Assembly: GCA_012026795.1 (NCBI GenBank)
Contig: VEPM01000013.1
Span: 1 to 64,000 of the forward strand
Length of the DNA stretch: 64,000 nucleotides
Source: Candidatus Methanoperedens sp.
GTDB taxonomy: Archaea > Halobacteriota > Methanosarcinia > Methanosarcinales > Methanoperedenaceae
Reading direction: 5' to 3'
In this document: in pieces, positions 8,120 through 17,227 of the stretch
Position numbering within the stretch: position 1 is the stretch's first letter
Layout: each line of letters starts with the position of its first letter
Notes under the pieces: generated by a model
Databases searched by the model: none
What the model saw: only the letters and a program-made list of their open reading frames with translations
Told to the model about the DNA's origin: nothing
Made by a program: the position numbers and the translations under genes

Positions 8120-10237
8120 TTGGTAAATCAGAATAAAATTCACAAGATGGGGCGGAGCAAGTATGTTCATGAGCGGAGCGAGGCATTGAAAGGCCTATAT
8201 AATAATTTTACCCTTCTTCCTGACAAAAATCAAGCATGGGAGGATTTACATCGTCTTTCTCAAGACAAAGATTATATTATACAGTGGTGTGCAGCTGAAG
8301 TAATTGGCGCAACTTTTATGTATTTACCTGATAAAGATCAGGCTTGGTCTGATTTGGTTAGGCTCACGCTATCAGAATATAGCGAAGTGCGGGGGAGCGC
8401 AGTAAATGCAATCGGTGTGGCATTTCCCAACATACCTGATAAAGATCAGGCTCAGTCGGACCTGCATAGATTCACGAGGGATGGTGCTCGTATTGTGCGG
8501 TGGCACACAGCGAAAGCAATTGGCGTAGCGTTTTCGAATTTACCTAATAGAACTCAGGCGTGGTCTGACCTACTTCACCTTACTCTGGATAGAACTGGTG
8601 TAGTTAGAGCTGCCTCCTATCATTCCCTTGGGAAAATCTCTATATTAAAGGCAACAAGCGCAGAAGAAGAAAAGGAATTCAAGAATGAATTGGAAGAAGC
8701 TATTCGATATTTTGAAAAATCATCACATGAAATAATAAGTTATAGACCAGCAAAGTTTTGTCTCCCTTTTTACCGATCTTTTTACATGATAGCTTTCAGG
8801 AAAGATGAAATTGATATACAGCGGTATATTGCAGAAGCAAAAAGCGCTGTAGAAGGTTCGGAGAGTAGAGAAAAACTCCTAGAAGCTATTAAAAATCTAG
8901 GAAATGCACTAAAGGAAGCGCAGAAAGTGGAGGATACAGATTTCGACCTCAAGAAAAGCAATCTCAATGCATACATGCTGTATTGCGAGCACGCAGTTGA
9001 ATTACTTGATGCGGTAGAGGAGAAAACGCCTGGAGCAGCAAGGTTAGTCAGGAAAGGGCTGCCGATTATTGATGAAATGATAAAGGAAATAATCACAGAG
9101 ATTCGGGGGAGGGCTAAGGAAATATATGAGCGAACAAAAGACACTCCTTTAAAAGAATTTGGGCAAAAAACCTGTATGCAGACTCAAGATTTATCTTTAC
9201 AAAATCCGCTTGATTTGGAGATTGGACTTGGAAGGATAATTAACACAGCAAAGGAATGGTGCGAATACATCAAGCATGATACCCTAAAAAAATCTGCTTG
9301 TGAAAAACTCAAATCTCTTGAAGGTAAGGAAATTAAAGAAAAAATAATGATTTTTTCTGAAGTCTTTGAATATATTTCACAAAATCTTAATATTCCACGC
9401 ATACAGACGGTTCATTTTTGTGGTTCCAAAAAGGAGACAGTCCGAGTAGCTGTTATTCAATTCTGCTATAAATTAACAAATTCATATCCATTTGTTATTG
9501 AAAATAAGGACGAAGTAAAAGCAAAGATTTTTTCAGGACTTAATATAGCTGAAAGAGAGAGGGCAAATATTGTTTGTCTTCCTGAACTTTGTTTAATCGA
9601 AGAATGGATACTTGATATGGAAAAAAATTATTCAAATATGATTATCGTAGGTGGAAGTTTTTATAAAGATAATAAAAACATTTGCCCTATTATTGCTAAA
9701 TCCAATACAGAAATACCCTCTCAGTCAAAGATTACACCATCAGCCCAAGAAGATCCGGAAATGTGGGAGAATGGAATGATTTTAGGAGATAGAATCTACA
9801 AATATGAAACCCAGTTTGGAAAATTTGTAGTACTTATATGCAGGGACTTTGAAAGATTTGCTCATTATTTCAGGGAAAGTGATGTTGATTTTATATTTTG
9901 TCCAGCCTTCAATGATGCAAATGATAGATTTCATATTGAAGCCAACAACCAAGTTACAAAAACGCCTTCCTATATATTGATAGCAAATACTGGAATTCAT
10001 GGAGGGAGTTCAATTTTTGCACAGATGAATAAAAGTCACTTTAATAGATTGGTAAGTGAAGGTTGTAAAGATGAAGGGGATATATCATTCAAATTGTGTG
10101 AAGCCAAAAAGGGCAAAAACGAAATTATAATTGCGGATTTCAATCTAAATCACAAATCTATTCAAATACCAACTCCATCGGAATCTTCCCAAGAAAAAAG
10201 AAGTGTGACACATATTAGAAAGCTACCAATCCTCTAG
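8120..10237 (+). CDS. HEAT-repeat protein fused to a nitrilase-type carbon-nitrogen hydrolase
   Basis: This 705-residue protein has three parts. Residues 33-171 are four near-identical HEAT-like repeats with an exact 36-residue (108-base) period, each starting LPDKDQAW or a variant. Residues 180-425 are a long helical region, partly coiled-coil. Residues 440-680 are a nitrilase-superfamily domain with the whole catalytic triad in place: Glu489 (CLPELC), Lys537 (SQSKITPS) and Cys574 (VLICRDFE). Nitrilase domains hydrolyse amides or nitriles; one is fused to a reverse transcriptase in the DRT1 antiphage system. HEAT repeats suggest a sensing or scaffolding platform. No signal peptide; likely cytoplasmic. 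The gene is AT-rich and isolated in an accessory patch. An effector or defence role is inference. The start is TTG (or a nearby alternative). Confidence 0.8.
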   Translation: MVNQNKIHKMGRSKYVHERSEALKGLYNNFTLLPDKNQAWEDLHRLSQDKDYIIQWCAAEVIGATFMYLPDKDQAWSDLVRLTLSEYSEVRGSAVNAIGVAFPNIPDKDQAQSDLHRFTRDGARIVRWHTAKAIGVAFSNLPNRTQAWSDLLHLTLDRTGVVRAASYHSLGKISILKATSAEEEKEFKNELEEAIRYFEKSSHEIISYRPAKFCLPFYRSFYMIAFRKDEIDIQRYIAEAKSAVEGSESREKLLEAIKNLGNALKEAQKVEDTDFDLKKSNLNAYMLYCEHAVELLDAVEEKTPGAARLVRKGLPIIDEMIKEIITEIRGRAKEIYERTKDTPLKEFGQKTCMQTQDLSLQNPLDLEIGLGRIINTAKEWCEYIKHDTLKKSACEKLKSLEGKEIKEKIMIFSEVFEYISQNLNIPRIQTVHFCGSKKETVRVAVIQFCYKLTNSYPFVIENKDEVKAKIFSGLNIAERERANIVCLPELCLIEEWILDMEKNYSNMIIVGGSFYKDNKNICPIIAKSNTEIPSQSKITPSAQEDPEMWENGMILGDRIYKYETQFGKFVVLICRDFERFAHYFRESDVDFIFCPAFNDANDRFHIEANNQVTKTPSYILIANTGIHGGSSIFAQMNKSHFNRLVSEGCKDEGDISFKLCEAKKGKNEIIIADFNLNHKSIQIPTPSESSQEKRSVTHIRKLPIL

Positions 10238-10658
10238 ATTGTTGCCTGCATAATGCCATATGACTGCCTTCATGCCCGTTCTTGTTAATGTATACGAAAA
10301 TAGCAAGTGACAATATAAACCCTCATGCGCCCAGTCTGGATGTTCCACACTTTCCAGTGAGGATTGGTCACTACATCCACGTTCGTTATCATGCGCCTGA
10401 AAGACAATGGATAGCCAAAACTACTACTGAAATGATGAAATTCAGGCGTACATTTTGGATGAATTATACCAGCTATATCTTCTTTCGCAACACAAATCTT
10501 ATCCTATCTTGCGCATGAGGTCTGCCTTCATTACTGATAACTATGCAATTCCATTAATGCTATTAATTATAAACTATGCCAAAACAACTTGTTTCTATCA
10601 ATCATATAATTCGAACATAATAAATATATAATCAAAACAGAAGCTTATCTAAGCCTCG
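10238..10658. other. Gene-free interval after the HEAT-nitrilase gene
   Basis: These 421 bases hold only short open frames on either strand (for example 10282-10518, 78 codons) with no ribosome site and no recognisable protein. No RNA gene or repeat was seen. It could contain decayed coding sequence. Confidence 0.5.
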
Positions 10659-11156
10659 CTAATTCCTGGGTGAAATTATTACCTCTTCCACTTTGAAGCT
10701 TACAAATTTCTCTTTAGGTACAGTTATGCTCTTTACAAATATCCCATCTTTTTTGAAAGGTATCATTCCTGTATCATATACACCACCGGAGCTCTTTTTT
10801 AGGAGAAGTCTTATTCCACTGACGTAATAGTCGGCTCTGCTTTTGTTTGTCCAATCATCATTTGTTTTTCTATGCAATAATGTTCCTGAGCCTGACGCGG
10901 GTAAATATTCAAAAGTAACCTTAGTTATCCCGTATCCGGTATTTTTATAATAATCAATGCCATTAATTTGAGGGAATTCTTCGACCAGGATTTCCCAATC
11001 ATTATTTACTACTTCCTTGAAACTTTCCCCACCCTCTATTGCAAGTACTTCGGAATTATTTACTACCCTGACGTTTACAGGTGTATCCAGGCATCCGCCA
11101 GCCATAATGACAATTGTTACCAGGACAATCGTAAACTTGGACCGGTCAACGTTCAT
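10659..11156 (-). CDS. Putative lipoprotein of unknown function
   Basis: The 165-residue product has a basic N-terminus, a hydrophobic segment (about 8-20) and a lipobox-like MAGGC, so it is probably exported and lipid-anchored. The rest is beta-rich with no recognised domain. It is divergent from hisF. Nothing in the neighbourhood indicates its role. Confidence 0.6.
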   Translation of the reverse strand: MNVDRSKFTIVLVTIVIMAGGCLDTPVNVRVVNNSEVLAIEGGESFKEVVNNDWEILVEEFPQINGIDYYKNTGYGITKVTFEYLPASGSGTLLHRKTNDDWTNKSRADYYVSGIRLLLKKSSGGVYDTGMIPFKKDGIFVKSITVPKEKFVSFKVEEVIISPRN

Positions 11157-11270
11157 TTGATAATCACAGCTGAATTATATTTGCATTATCCATAATAAAG
11201 TTAGAGGGGAATCCTGATCATCATGTACAAACAAAAAACTATTTCATTCTTAAGCAACTAGGAAAGACCA

Positions 11271-12092
11271 ATGCTCACAAAACGAATAATCCCTTGCCTT
11301 GATGTGACTCTTGATAAAGCAGGAGGTTGCGTTGTAAAAGGTATTGAATTTGTCAACTTGAAAGAAGCTGGCGACCCTGTGCAACTGGCGAAAAAATATA
11401 ATGAACAGGGAGCTGATGAGCTTGTTTTCCTTGATATAACCGCATCCTGTGAGCGCAGGGGGACCATGATTGATGTGATCGAAAGAACAGCTGATGAGGT
11501 TTTTATCCCTCTTACGGTAGGGGGCGGCATAAGCAGCACCGATGCCATACGCAATATCCTGAGGGCCGGGGCAGATAAGGTATCTATAAATACAGCTGCA
11601 GTCAAGAACCCTGATTTCGTAAGGGAGGCATCGGAAATATTTGGAGCACAGTGTATCGTTACAGCTATCGATTGCAGGCGCAACACCAACACCAGCGACA
11701 ACAAAGACAAGACCATAATAGAGCTTGAAAATGGCACAAAAGCATGGTATGAGGTCGTGATCTATGGAGGAAGGACGCCAACAGGTCTTGATACTGTCCA
11801 GTGGGCAAAGAAGGTTGAAAAATTCGGCTCAGGAGAAATACTACTCACCAGCATGGATAAGGATGGGACAAAGGATGGATATGACCTCCCGATCACAAGG
11901 ATGCTTTCAGAGACACTTGATATCCCGATTATAGCATCAGGCGGAGCTGGCAATATTGAGCATATGTATGATGCATTCACGAAAGGGAAAGCTGATGCTG
12001 CTCTTGCCGCGAGTATTTTTCATTTCGGTGAGTACACGATAGACGAGGCAAAGGAATACTTGAAGAAAAAGGGCGTGGCCATCAGGATTTAG
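11271..12092 (+). CDS. hisF: Imidazole glycerol phosphate synthase, cyclase subunit
   Basis: HisF uses ammonia from HisH to close the imidazole ring, making imidazole glycerol phosphate and AICAR. The 273-residue TIM barrel opens [18 protein letters not shown] with the catalytic Asp in CLDV, and has the second catalytic Asp in [15 protein letters not shown]. Phosphate-binding loops VGGGI and ASGGAGN are present. hisH is not next to it. The 3' end overlaps the convergent gene at 12082 by 11 bases. Confidence 0.97.
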   Translation: MLTKRIIPCLDVTLDKAGGCVVKGIEFVNLKEAGDPVQLAKKYNEQGADELVFLDITASCERRGTMIDVIERTADEVFIPLTVGGGISSTDAIRNILRAGADKVSINTAAVKNPDFVREASEIFGAQCIVTAIDCRRNTNTSDNKDKTIIELENGTKAWYEVVIYGGRTPTGLDTVQWAKKVEKFGSGEILLTSMDKDGTKDGYDLPITRMLSETLDIPIIASGGAGNIEHMYDAFTKGKADAALAASIFHFGEYTIDEAKEYLKKKGVAIRI

Positions 12093-12354
12093 ACTTCAGG
12101 GTTTTGATTTTCTTTTTGTAGAAGAGGGAGATGGAGTATGTTTTTTTTTCGAAGTCATAGTTTATGCTAACTTTTGCAAGTTCATCTTTCCGGACCGGTT
12201 GTCCCATATTCTCTAACATTTCGAAAAGATCATTTGGTGTCAATACACCCTGCATTAACCTCAATGCAATATATGAGAAATGAACCGGCTCGATTAGTAT
12301 TATCCCCGGGTTTTTAGGGTCGGTGCCTGATGACCGTATATGTTTTGGACGCAT
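12082..12354 (-). CDS. Hypothetical protein convergent with hisF
   Basis: The 90-residue protein has a basic N-terminus, a helix-rich middle that could form a small winged-helix-like fold, and a strongly lysine-rich tail. No family was recognised. Its stop lies inside the end of hisF on the other strand (11-base overlap). No clear ribosome site distinguishes the start. Confidence 0.55.
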   Translation of the reverse strand: MRPKHIRSSGTDPKNPGIILIEPVHFSYIALRLMQGVLTPNDLFEMLENMGQPVRKDELAKVSINYDFEKKTYSISLFYKKKIKTLKSKS

Positions 12355-12481
12355 CTGTTAATCCATTGATTTGTGATATTAAAAAGCCTTTCTGAAATGC
12401 ATCCTGAGATCAAATCTATGTGAATAAAACCCGGATAACAATAAATTAAATAACCCTCCAGCCAATTAAGCCCCATAAACC

Positions 12482-14197
12482 ATGGCCAAAGTAAAAATTA
12501 CAGATACGACCCTGAGAGATGCCCACCAATCACTCATAGCGACACGCATGCGGACAAGGGATATGCTCCCGATCGCCGGGAAGATGGATGAAGTCGGGTT
12601 CTTTTCACTTGAAGTATGGGGAGGCGCGACATTTGACTCTTCGATCCGGTATCTTAATGAAGACCCGTGGGACAGACTCCGGACGCTTAAGAAGGCCATC
12701 ACGAAAACACCTCTCCAGATGCTCCTTCGCGGCCAGAACCTTGTGGGCTACAGGCATTATTCGGATGATATTGTTGTGAAATTCGTGGAACATGCGGCTG
12801 CTACGGGCATTGATATTTTCAGGATATTCGATGCGGTGAACGATATAAGGAACATGGAAGTCTCCATCAAGACCGCAAAGCGCGTTGGGGCGCATGTCCA
12901 GGGGACTGTTTGTTATACCATCAGCCCTGTTCACCCGATCCCCCTTTATGTTAAGATGGCAAAGGAACTTGAAGAAATGGGATGCGACTCGCTCTGCATA
13001 AAAGACATGGCTGGCCTTATATCACCGCAAAATGCATTTAACCTTGTCAGCGCGCTTAAAGAAGAAATTAGCATCCCGATTGACCTGCACAGCCACTGCA
13101 CAAGCGGCATGGCCCCGATGAGCTATCTTTTTGCCTGCCAGGCAGGGGTTGATATACTCGATACCGCTTTTTCACCATTCGCCTGGGGCACATCGCAGCC
13201 CCCAACGGAAACTACGGTTGCAGCGCTTCGCGGAACGCCTTTTGATACCGGTCTTGATCTTATCCTTCTTACCGAGATAAAAAAATATTTCGAGGACATT
13301 AAAGAAAAATACAGGGGTATCCTTGACCCTATTTCAGAGAGAATTGACACGAATGTCTTAAAATACCAGATTCCGGGCGGTATGCTCTCCAATCTCGTAT
13401 CGCAATTGAAAGAACAGAATGCCCTGGATAAATATGAGGCTGTCCTTGCCGAGATGCCACGTGTGCGCGAAGAACTGGGTTATCCGCCTCTTGTCACCCC
13501 GACGAGCCAGATAGTTGGCACGCAGGCGGTGCTAAACGTATTGATGGGTGAGCGTTACAAAGTCGTTCCTAAAGAAGTAAAGGATTATGTTAAAGGTCTT
13601 TATGGGTGTACGCCTGCCCCGATCAGTAAAGAGATCATGATAAAGGTACTTGGTGATGAAAAACCCATAACATGCCGTCCTGCTGACCTGTTGGCGCCTG
13701 AACTTGATAAATTAACAAAAGAAGCACAGGATCTTGGGATCGTCAAGAAACCGGAAGATATCCTTACATACGCCCTTTATCCTGCAATAGCTCCTAAATT
13801 CCTGCGAGGCGAAACAAAAGAGGAAACGCTTGAAACTCCAAAGCCGAATAATGGAAAAGCAACTGCATCGCTGCCAACGGAGTTCAAGGTTGAAGTTGAT
13901 GGCGACCTGTTCAATGTCAAGATCATTTCGACAGGCGGAGGAATGTCTGTCCGCCCTGCAGAAACAGAGCGCCCGAAAGTGGCTGATGGAGCCATAACCG
14001 CAAGCATGCAGGGCATGGTTCTTAAAGTAAAGGTCAAGAAAGGTGATAAGGTCTCAAAGGGTGATGTGGTGATGATCCTTGAAGCTATGAAGATGGAAAA
14101 TAATATTCATGCGTCTCATGCTGGCGCTGTAAAGGATATCTTTGTCAAGGAAGGCAGCACTGTAAGCGCAGGGGATGTGCTGATGGTGATCGGGTAG
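12482..14197 (+). CDS. pycB: Pyruvate carboxylase subunit B (carboxyltransferase plus biotin carrier)
   Basis: PycB transfers carboxyl from biotin to pyruvate, making oxaloacetate for anabolism in methanogens and ANME archaea. The 571-residue protein starts with the carboxyltransferase TIM barrel (ITDTTLRDAHQS; metal-site LHSHCTSG), has a conserved middle domain, and ends with a biotinyl domain carrying EAMKMEN (biotinylated Lys537). Sodium-pump oxaloacetate decarboxylase alpha has the same architecture, but no beta/gamma subunits are nearby, favouring PycB. The partner pycA is not in the window. The promoter lies in the 127 bases upstream. Confidence 0.93.
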   Translation: MAKVKITDTTLRDAHQSLIATRMRTRDMLPIAGKMDEVGFFSLEVWGGATFDSSIRYLNEDPWDRLRTLKKAITKTPLQMLLRGQNLVGYRHYSDDIVVKFVEHAAATGIDIFRIFDAVNDIRNMEVSIKTAKRVGAHVQGTVCYTISPVHPIPLYVKMAKELEEMGCDSLCIKDMAGLISPQNAFNLVSALKEEISIPIDLHSHCTSGMAPMSYLFACQAGVDILDTAFSPFAWGTSQPPTETTVAALRGTPFDTGLDLILLTEIKKYFEDIKEKYRGILDPISERIDTNVLKYQIPGGMLSNLVSQLKEQNALDKYEAVLAEMPRVREELGYPPLVTPTSQIVGTQAVLNVLMGERYKVVPKEVKDYVKGLYGCTPAPISKEIMIKVLGDEKPITCRPADLLAPELDKLTKEAQDLGIVKKPEDILTYALYPAIAPKFLRGETKEETLETPKPNNGKATASLPTEFKVEVDGDLFNVKIISTGGGMSVRPAETERPKVADGAITASMQGMVLKVKVKKGDKVSKGDVVMILEAMKMENNIHASHAGAVKDIFVKEGSTVSAGDVLMVIG

Positions 14198-14254
14198 CGC
14201 AGGTGTCACTAATCCCGGGTATTATAAGTATTCCTGACAATAGAATGGCAGATA

Positions 14255-15289
14255 CTAAGTCGGGGACTGCGCGCCTGCACCATCTGGTTCAAAGAGAGGA
14301 ATCTTCACATCAGGATACCACATCTGCATGAACGCCAGCAGATGATATTTCATGAAAACGGGCAAAGGTACGGATACTATCAACAGGAATAATATCAATA
14401 CCACTGCTGCGACCAGCCCGTAGGGTATCATCACTGCCCATAATAAGAAACTTTCTGAGCCCTGTCCCGGAGCTGATAGTATAAAATACAATATCAAAGC
14501 TGGTATGAAAAGGATAAAAAATATTATTATGAAAAGTATCAGCGCCACTATACCTACTACAATTGTCCCTGCTATCCAGGCGAAAAACCTGGCCACCCAG
14601 TAGATCACGATCTGTCTCCAGTCTTCTTTGAATCTTCCTGTGACCTTTTTTATGGCCATTACTATGCCCACCCTCTGATATATCACTACAGGTATTGCAA
14701 GACTTATGAACGAATTTATGACCCCGCTGAGAACTGCGAATACAAGCACTACACTAACAAACCACAAAATGCTGCCCAGAATCAATCCGGGAGTAATATT
14801 GCCTGATAGGAGCTGCCGGAACACTGGTAACATTGCCAGGATAAATAATGATAGGAAAACTACCCCCAGAATTATCTTTATTATGAACAGATTGAACCCC
14901 TGGCGCAAGTATTTCCGGAAGTATGTCCTGATGGCAACTTTATTCGTAACCAGGGATTCTACAAATACGAATTCCATGATGCTCGATAATAGGGTGAATA
15001 GCAGTATTATGAAAATGACAAAAGCAAGACCGATCAGAATATATGTCTGGTACTGATACCAGAACTGTGTTATTTTATCGATGATCTCCTGGGTTGAAGG
15101 TGCTTCCATCTTTTGGTCATCATTCTGCCAGCTTGCCGGGAAGTTGTAGTTCGGTATTCCCATACCTCCACCGATAAAGAATATAATGATACCGAGCCTT
15201 ATCCATTTCCAGAAATCGAACGGCTCGGTGAGAGCTTTCTTTGTCCGTTTTATCGCCGAATTAAATGCATCTAAACCATACCAGCCCAT
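14255..15289 (-). CDS. Polytopic membrane protein of unknown function
   Basis: The 344-residue product has six or more hydrophobic helices, an amphipathic N-terminus (WYGLDAFNSAIKRTKKAL) and a short cytoplasmic tail ending in proline/serine. The pattern resembles archaeal multi-pass proteins of the DUF7544 / glycerophosphodiester-phosphodiesterase membrane-domain type, with FxFWKWIRLG before the first helix. No catalytic motif is visible. It is convergent with pycB. Confidence 0.7.
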   Translation of the reverse strand: MGWYGLDAFNSAIKRTKKALTEPFDFWKWIRLGIIIFFIGGGMGIPNYNFPASWQNDDQKMEAPSTQEIIDKITQFWYQYQTYILIGLAFVIFIILLFTLLSSIMEFVFVESLVTNKVAIRTYFRKYLRQGFNLFIIKIILGVVFLSLFILAMLPVFRQLLSGNITPGLILGSILWFVSVVLVFAVLSGVINSFISLAIPVVIYQRVGIVMAIKKVTGRFKEDWRQIVIYWVARFFAWIAGTIVVGIVALILFIIIFFILFIPALILYFILSAPGQGSESFLLWAVMIPYGLVAAVVLILFLLIVSVPLPVFMKYHLLAFMQMWYPDVKIPLFEPDGAGAQSPT

Positions 15290-15532
15290 GATTACCTGTT
15301 ATACTCTCTTTTATAAATAATTTATGTACAATAGTTTTTAGAAATTAGCTACCCAGGATTTAAATCTAATACGGAAAAATTAAAACATGATAATTATAAT
15401 TTATTAATAATTATATATTAGATAGATATATCTATATAGTGCTCTTATATTTTGATGGTAATCCGTGGGTAAAAGTATTATATTTTAATTATAATATTTT
15501 CAGAAGATAAAACCATACTTTAAAAAATCCGA
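15290..15532. promoter_or_regulatory. AT-rich divergent promoter region ahead of the cytochrome gene
   Basis: This interval between the membrane-protein gene and the cytochrome leader is very AT-rich, with several TATA-like stretches (for example around 15400-15425 and 15477-15495). No coding sequence is seen. It probably holds the promoters of both flanking transcripts. Confidence 0.45.
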
Positions 15533-15646
15533 GATGCATGGGGGTTTGCCGCAGGGGTAGTGTGGTCAATGCATCAGGCGCCAAGGTGGGGCGTTATACA
15601 GGGCAGCCAGGGCTATACCTGGATACACCAAACTTAAAGGGAGGAA
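15533..15646 (+). promoter_or_regulatory. Structured 5' leader of the cytochrome mRNA
   Basis: A GC-rich block interrupts an AT-rich region just before the cytochrome start. It contains a perfect 7-bp outer stem (15533-15539 with 15569-15575), a CGCC/GGCG hairpin near 15579-15593, and a CCAGG/CCTGG hairpin (about 15607-15622), then the GGGAGG ribosome site at 15639-15644. The arrangement looks like an RNA regulatory leader. It does not match a riboswitch class that I can recognise. Confidence 0.4.
15569..15637 (+). CDS. Possible 22-codon leader peptide
   Basis: An ATG at 15569 opens a 22-codon frame containing two tryptophans and ending with TAA one base before the ribosome site of the cytochrome gene. 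The position is that of an upstream regulatory ORF. It has no clear ribosome site of its own, so it may be chance. Confidence 0.2.
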   Translation: MHQAPRWGVIQGSQGYTWIHQT

Positions 15647-15652
15647 AAGAAA

Positions 15653-16990
15653 ATGAAAGATACGAGTAATAAAATAAGAAGCGTGGGGCTAATAACTTTC
15701 CTGGTTATATTCTCTTTGCTTCTGTTCAGTCAGCAGGCGTTGTCTACACAGCTATCGACATCCGGGACAATTAGCAACCCCGGGTTTGAATCAGGAATTG
15801 AATCATGGACATTCTACACGAACGGCACAGGAACTTTCACTGTAGTTTCTCCAGGTACCGAGGGGACAAAAGCGGCTAAGGTCTCTTTGACTGGCACTGG
15901 TACGAATATCCAGCTGTATCAGAAAGGGATATCACTGGAGGCAGATACGCGCTATCAGTTGAGTTTTTCAGCATATTCAACGTCCGGGCATGACCTGGAT
16001 GTGAATTTGATCAAGCACAGTTCGCCATATACCAACTATGGCTTAAAACAACATTTTGACCTTACAGGGGACTGGCAGACTTTTACGACTGAATTTGATA
16101 CGACTGGTTTCAAAGGTCCTGTGGATGATGGACGGTTAATGTTCTGGCTTGCACCGTTTGCGAAAGAAGGAGATACATACTACATTGATGATATAAGACT
16201 GGAAGAGATCCAGAACATTGGAGCATTTGAAAAATTGTATAAATTGTTTATGAAAAAATCTCTTCCGGAGTCTTTAGATCAATTCTACGCTAATTCGGTC
16301 CCTGAGGTTCCTTCAAGTGAATGGGTAGGCGAAATGTTCATACTGGCCGGAGCATTTGACGCAACACTGGCAAATATGCAGGAAAATGATATGGCTAATG
16401 CCATTGTTTCCTATGAAGCATTCGCCAGTGAATATCAGAACGTCTCACAGAAAGTTCCGGAATGGAAAGGATATTTCGATATCGCTGCGGTAGATAAACT
16501 CGGAGAAGATCTAAAGAACAATAATACTCCCGAGGCATTCAAAGATATCGGACCTATTGCTGCCACATGCGAAAAATGCATGGGGGAACGAAGGGCTCAA
16601 GTTTGGGCAAAATATTATTGGAAAAGTTTTGACGCTGTAGAAGTAAATGGAATGACATGGAAAGATGCTATGATCTCATTAGCTGTAAGCTTCGGAGGCA
16701 TAGGAACAAATGCTGCGGAAGGTCAACAGAACGAGACGAATAACAGCTTCAACCAGTTTAATGCATCATATAAAGATTTGAAAGATGCTTGTTCCAATTG
16801 CCACGATACCCCAAGATATTACTATGTCAGTGATGATGTATTCACAAGAATAGATCAAATGGGAAAAGACATAAATGATGGGGATCTGAAAGCTGCCCGG
16901 GCAATTCAGCAAGAATTGGGGATCCAGTGCTATAGATGTCATGTTTTACATATGCCGGCCGAAGATATGAAAGATAAGATGGAAAAGTAA
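15653..16990 (+). CDS. Exported c-type cytochrome with an N-terminal carbohydrate-binding-like domain
   Basis: The 445-residue protein has a signal peptide (hydrophobic 12-27). Residues 35-186 form a beta-sandwich like the CBM4/9 or discoidin-like modules (NPGFESGIESWTF at the start). The helical C-terminal part holds two haem c sites, CSNCH (380-384) and CYRCH (426-430), plus a degenerate third, CEKCM (306-310), where Met replaces the haem-ligating His. It would act outside the membrane in electron transfer; many related archaea have large cytochrome sets. A strong GGGAGG site and a structured leader precede the ATG. The gene is followed by initiator tRNA. Confidence 0.82.
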   Translation: MKDTSNKIRSVGLITFLVIFSLLLFSQQALSTQLSTSGTISNPGFESGIESWTFYTNGTGTFTVVSPGTEGTKAAKVSLTGTGTNIQLYQKGISLEADTRYQLSFSAYSTSGHDLDVNLIKHSSPYTNYGLKQHFDLTGDWQTFTTEFDTTGFKGPVDDGRLMFWLAPFAKEGDTYYIDDIRLEEIQNIGAFEKLYKLFMKKSLPESLDQFYANSVPEVPSSEWVGEMFILAGAFDATLANMQENDMANAIVSYEAFASEYQNVSQKVPEWKGYFDIAAVDKLGEDLKNNNTPEAFKDIGPIAATCEKCMGERRAQVWAKYYWKSFDAVEVNGMTWKDAMISLAVSFGGIGTNAAEGQQNETNNSFNQFNASYKDLKDACSNCHDTPRYYYVSDDVFTRIDQMGKDINDGDLKAARAIQQELGIQCYRCHVLHMPAEDMKDKMEK

Positions 16991-17075
16991 ATCCCCATCT
17001 TCTTTTTATTTTTTTCATATACCGAAGACTTTATCATTCATCATCAACTATAAGGGGATACTATTTTTACTCCAG

Positions 17076-17150
17076 AGCGGGGTAGGGTAGTCAGGATATC
17101 CCGACGGGCTCATAACCCGTAGATCAATGGTTCGAATCCATTCCCCGCTA
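17076..17150 (+). tRNA. Initiator tRNA-Met (anticodon CAT)
   Basis: A complete cloverleaf of 75 bases: acceptor stem 17076-17082 with 17143-17149, anticodon loop CTCATAA at 17109-17115, T-loop TTCGAAT. The acceptor starts with A1 paired to T72, and the anticodon stem has three consecutive G-C pairs (GGG/CCC), both marks of the archaeal initiator. CCA is not encoded. Confidence 0.97.
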
Positions 17151-17227
17151 TATAAGAATCTTTTTTCCTAATAAAACTTGTATGAAATAGTAATTTCAGC
17201 AACTTTTATTATAATGCATGGCTGTTT

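Noticed and set aside
10282-10518. 78-codon frame
   Set aside because: No ribosome site, no family resemblance and odd composition (many His, Tyr, Arg); likely chance.
15540-15620. tRNA-like sequence before the cytochrome gene
   Set aside because: The start resembles a D-arm (GGGTAGTGTGGTCA), but there is no T-loop (TTCGAAT), no 7-bp acceptor stem and no anticodon arm, so it is reported only as a structured leader.
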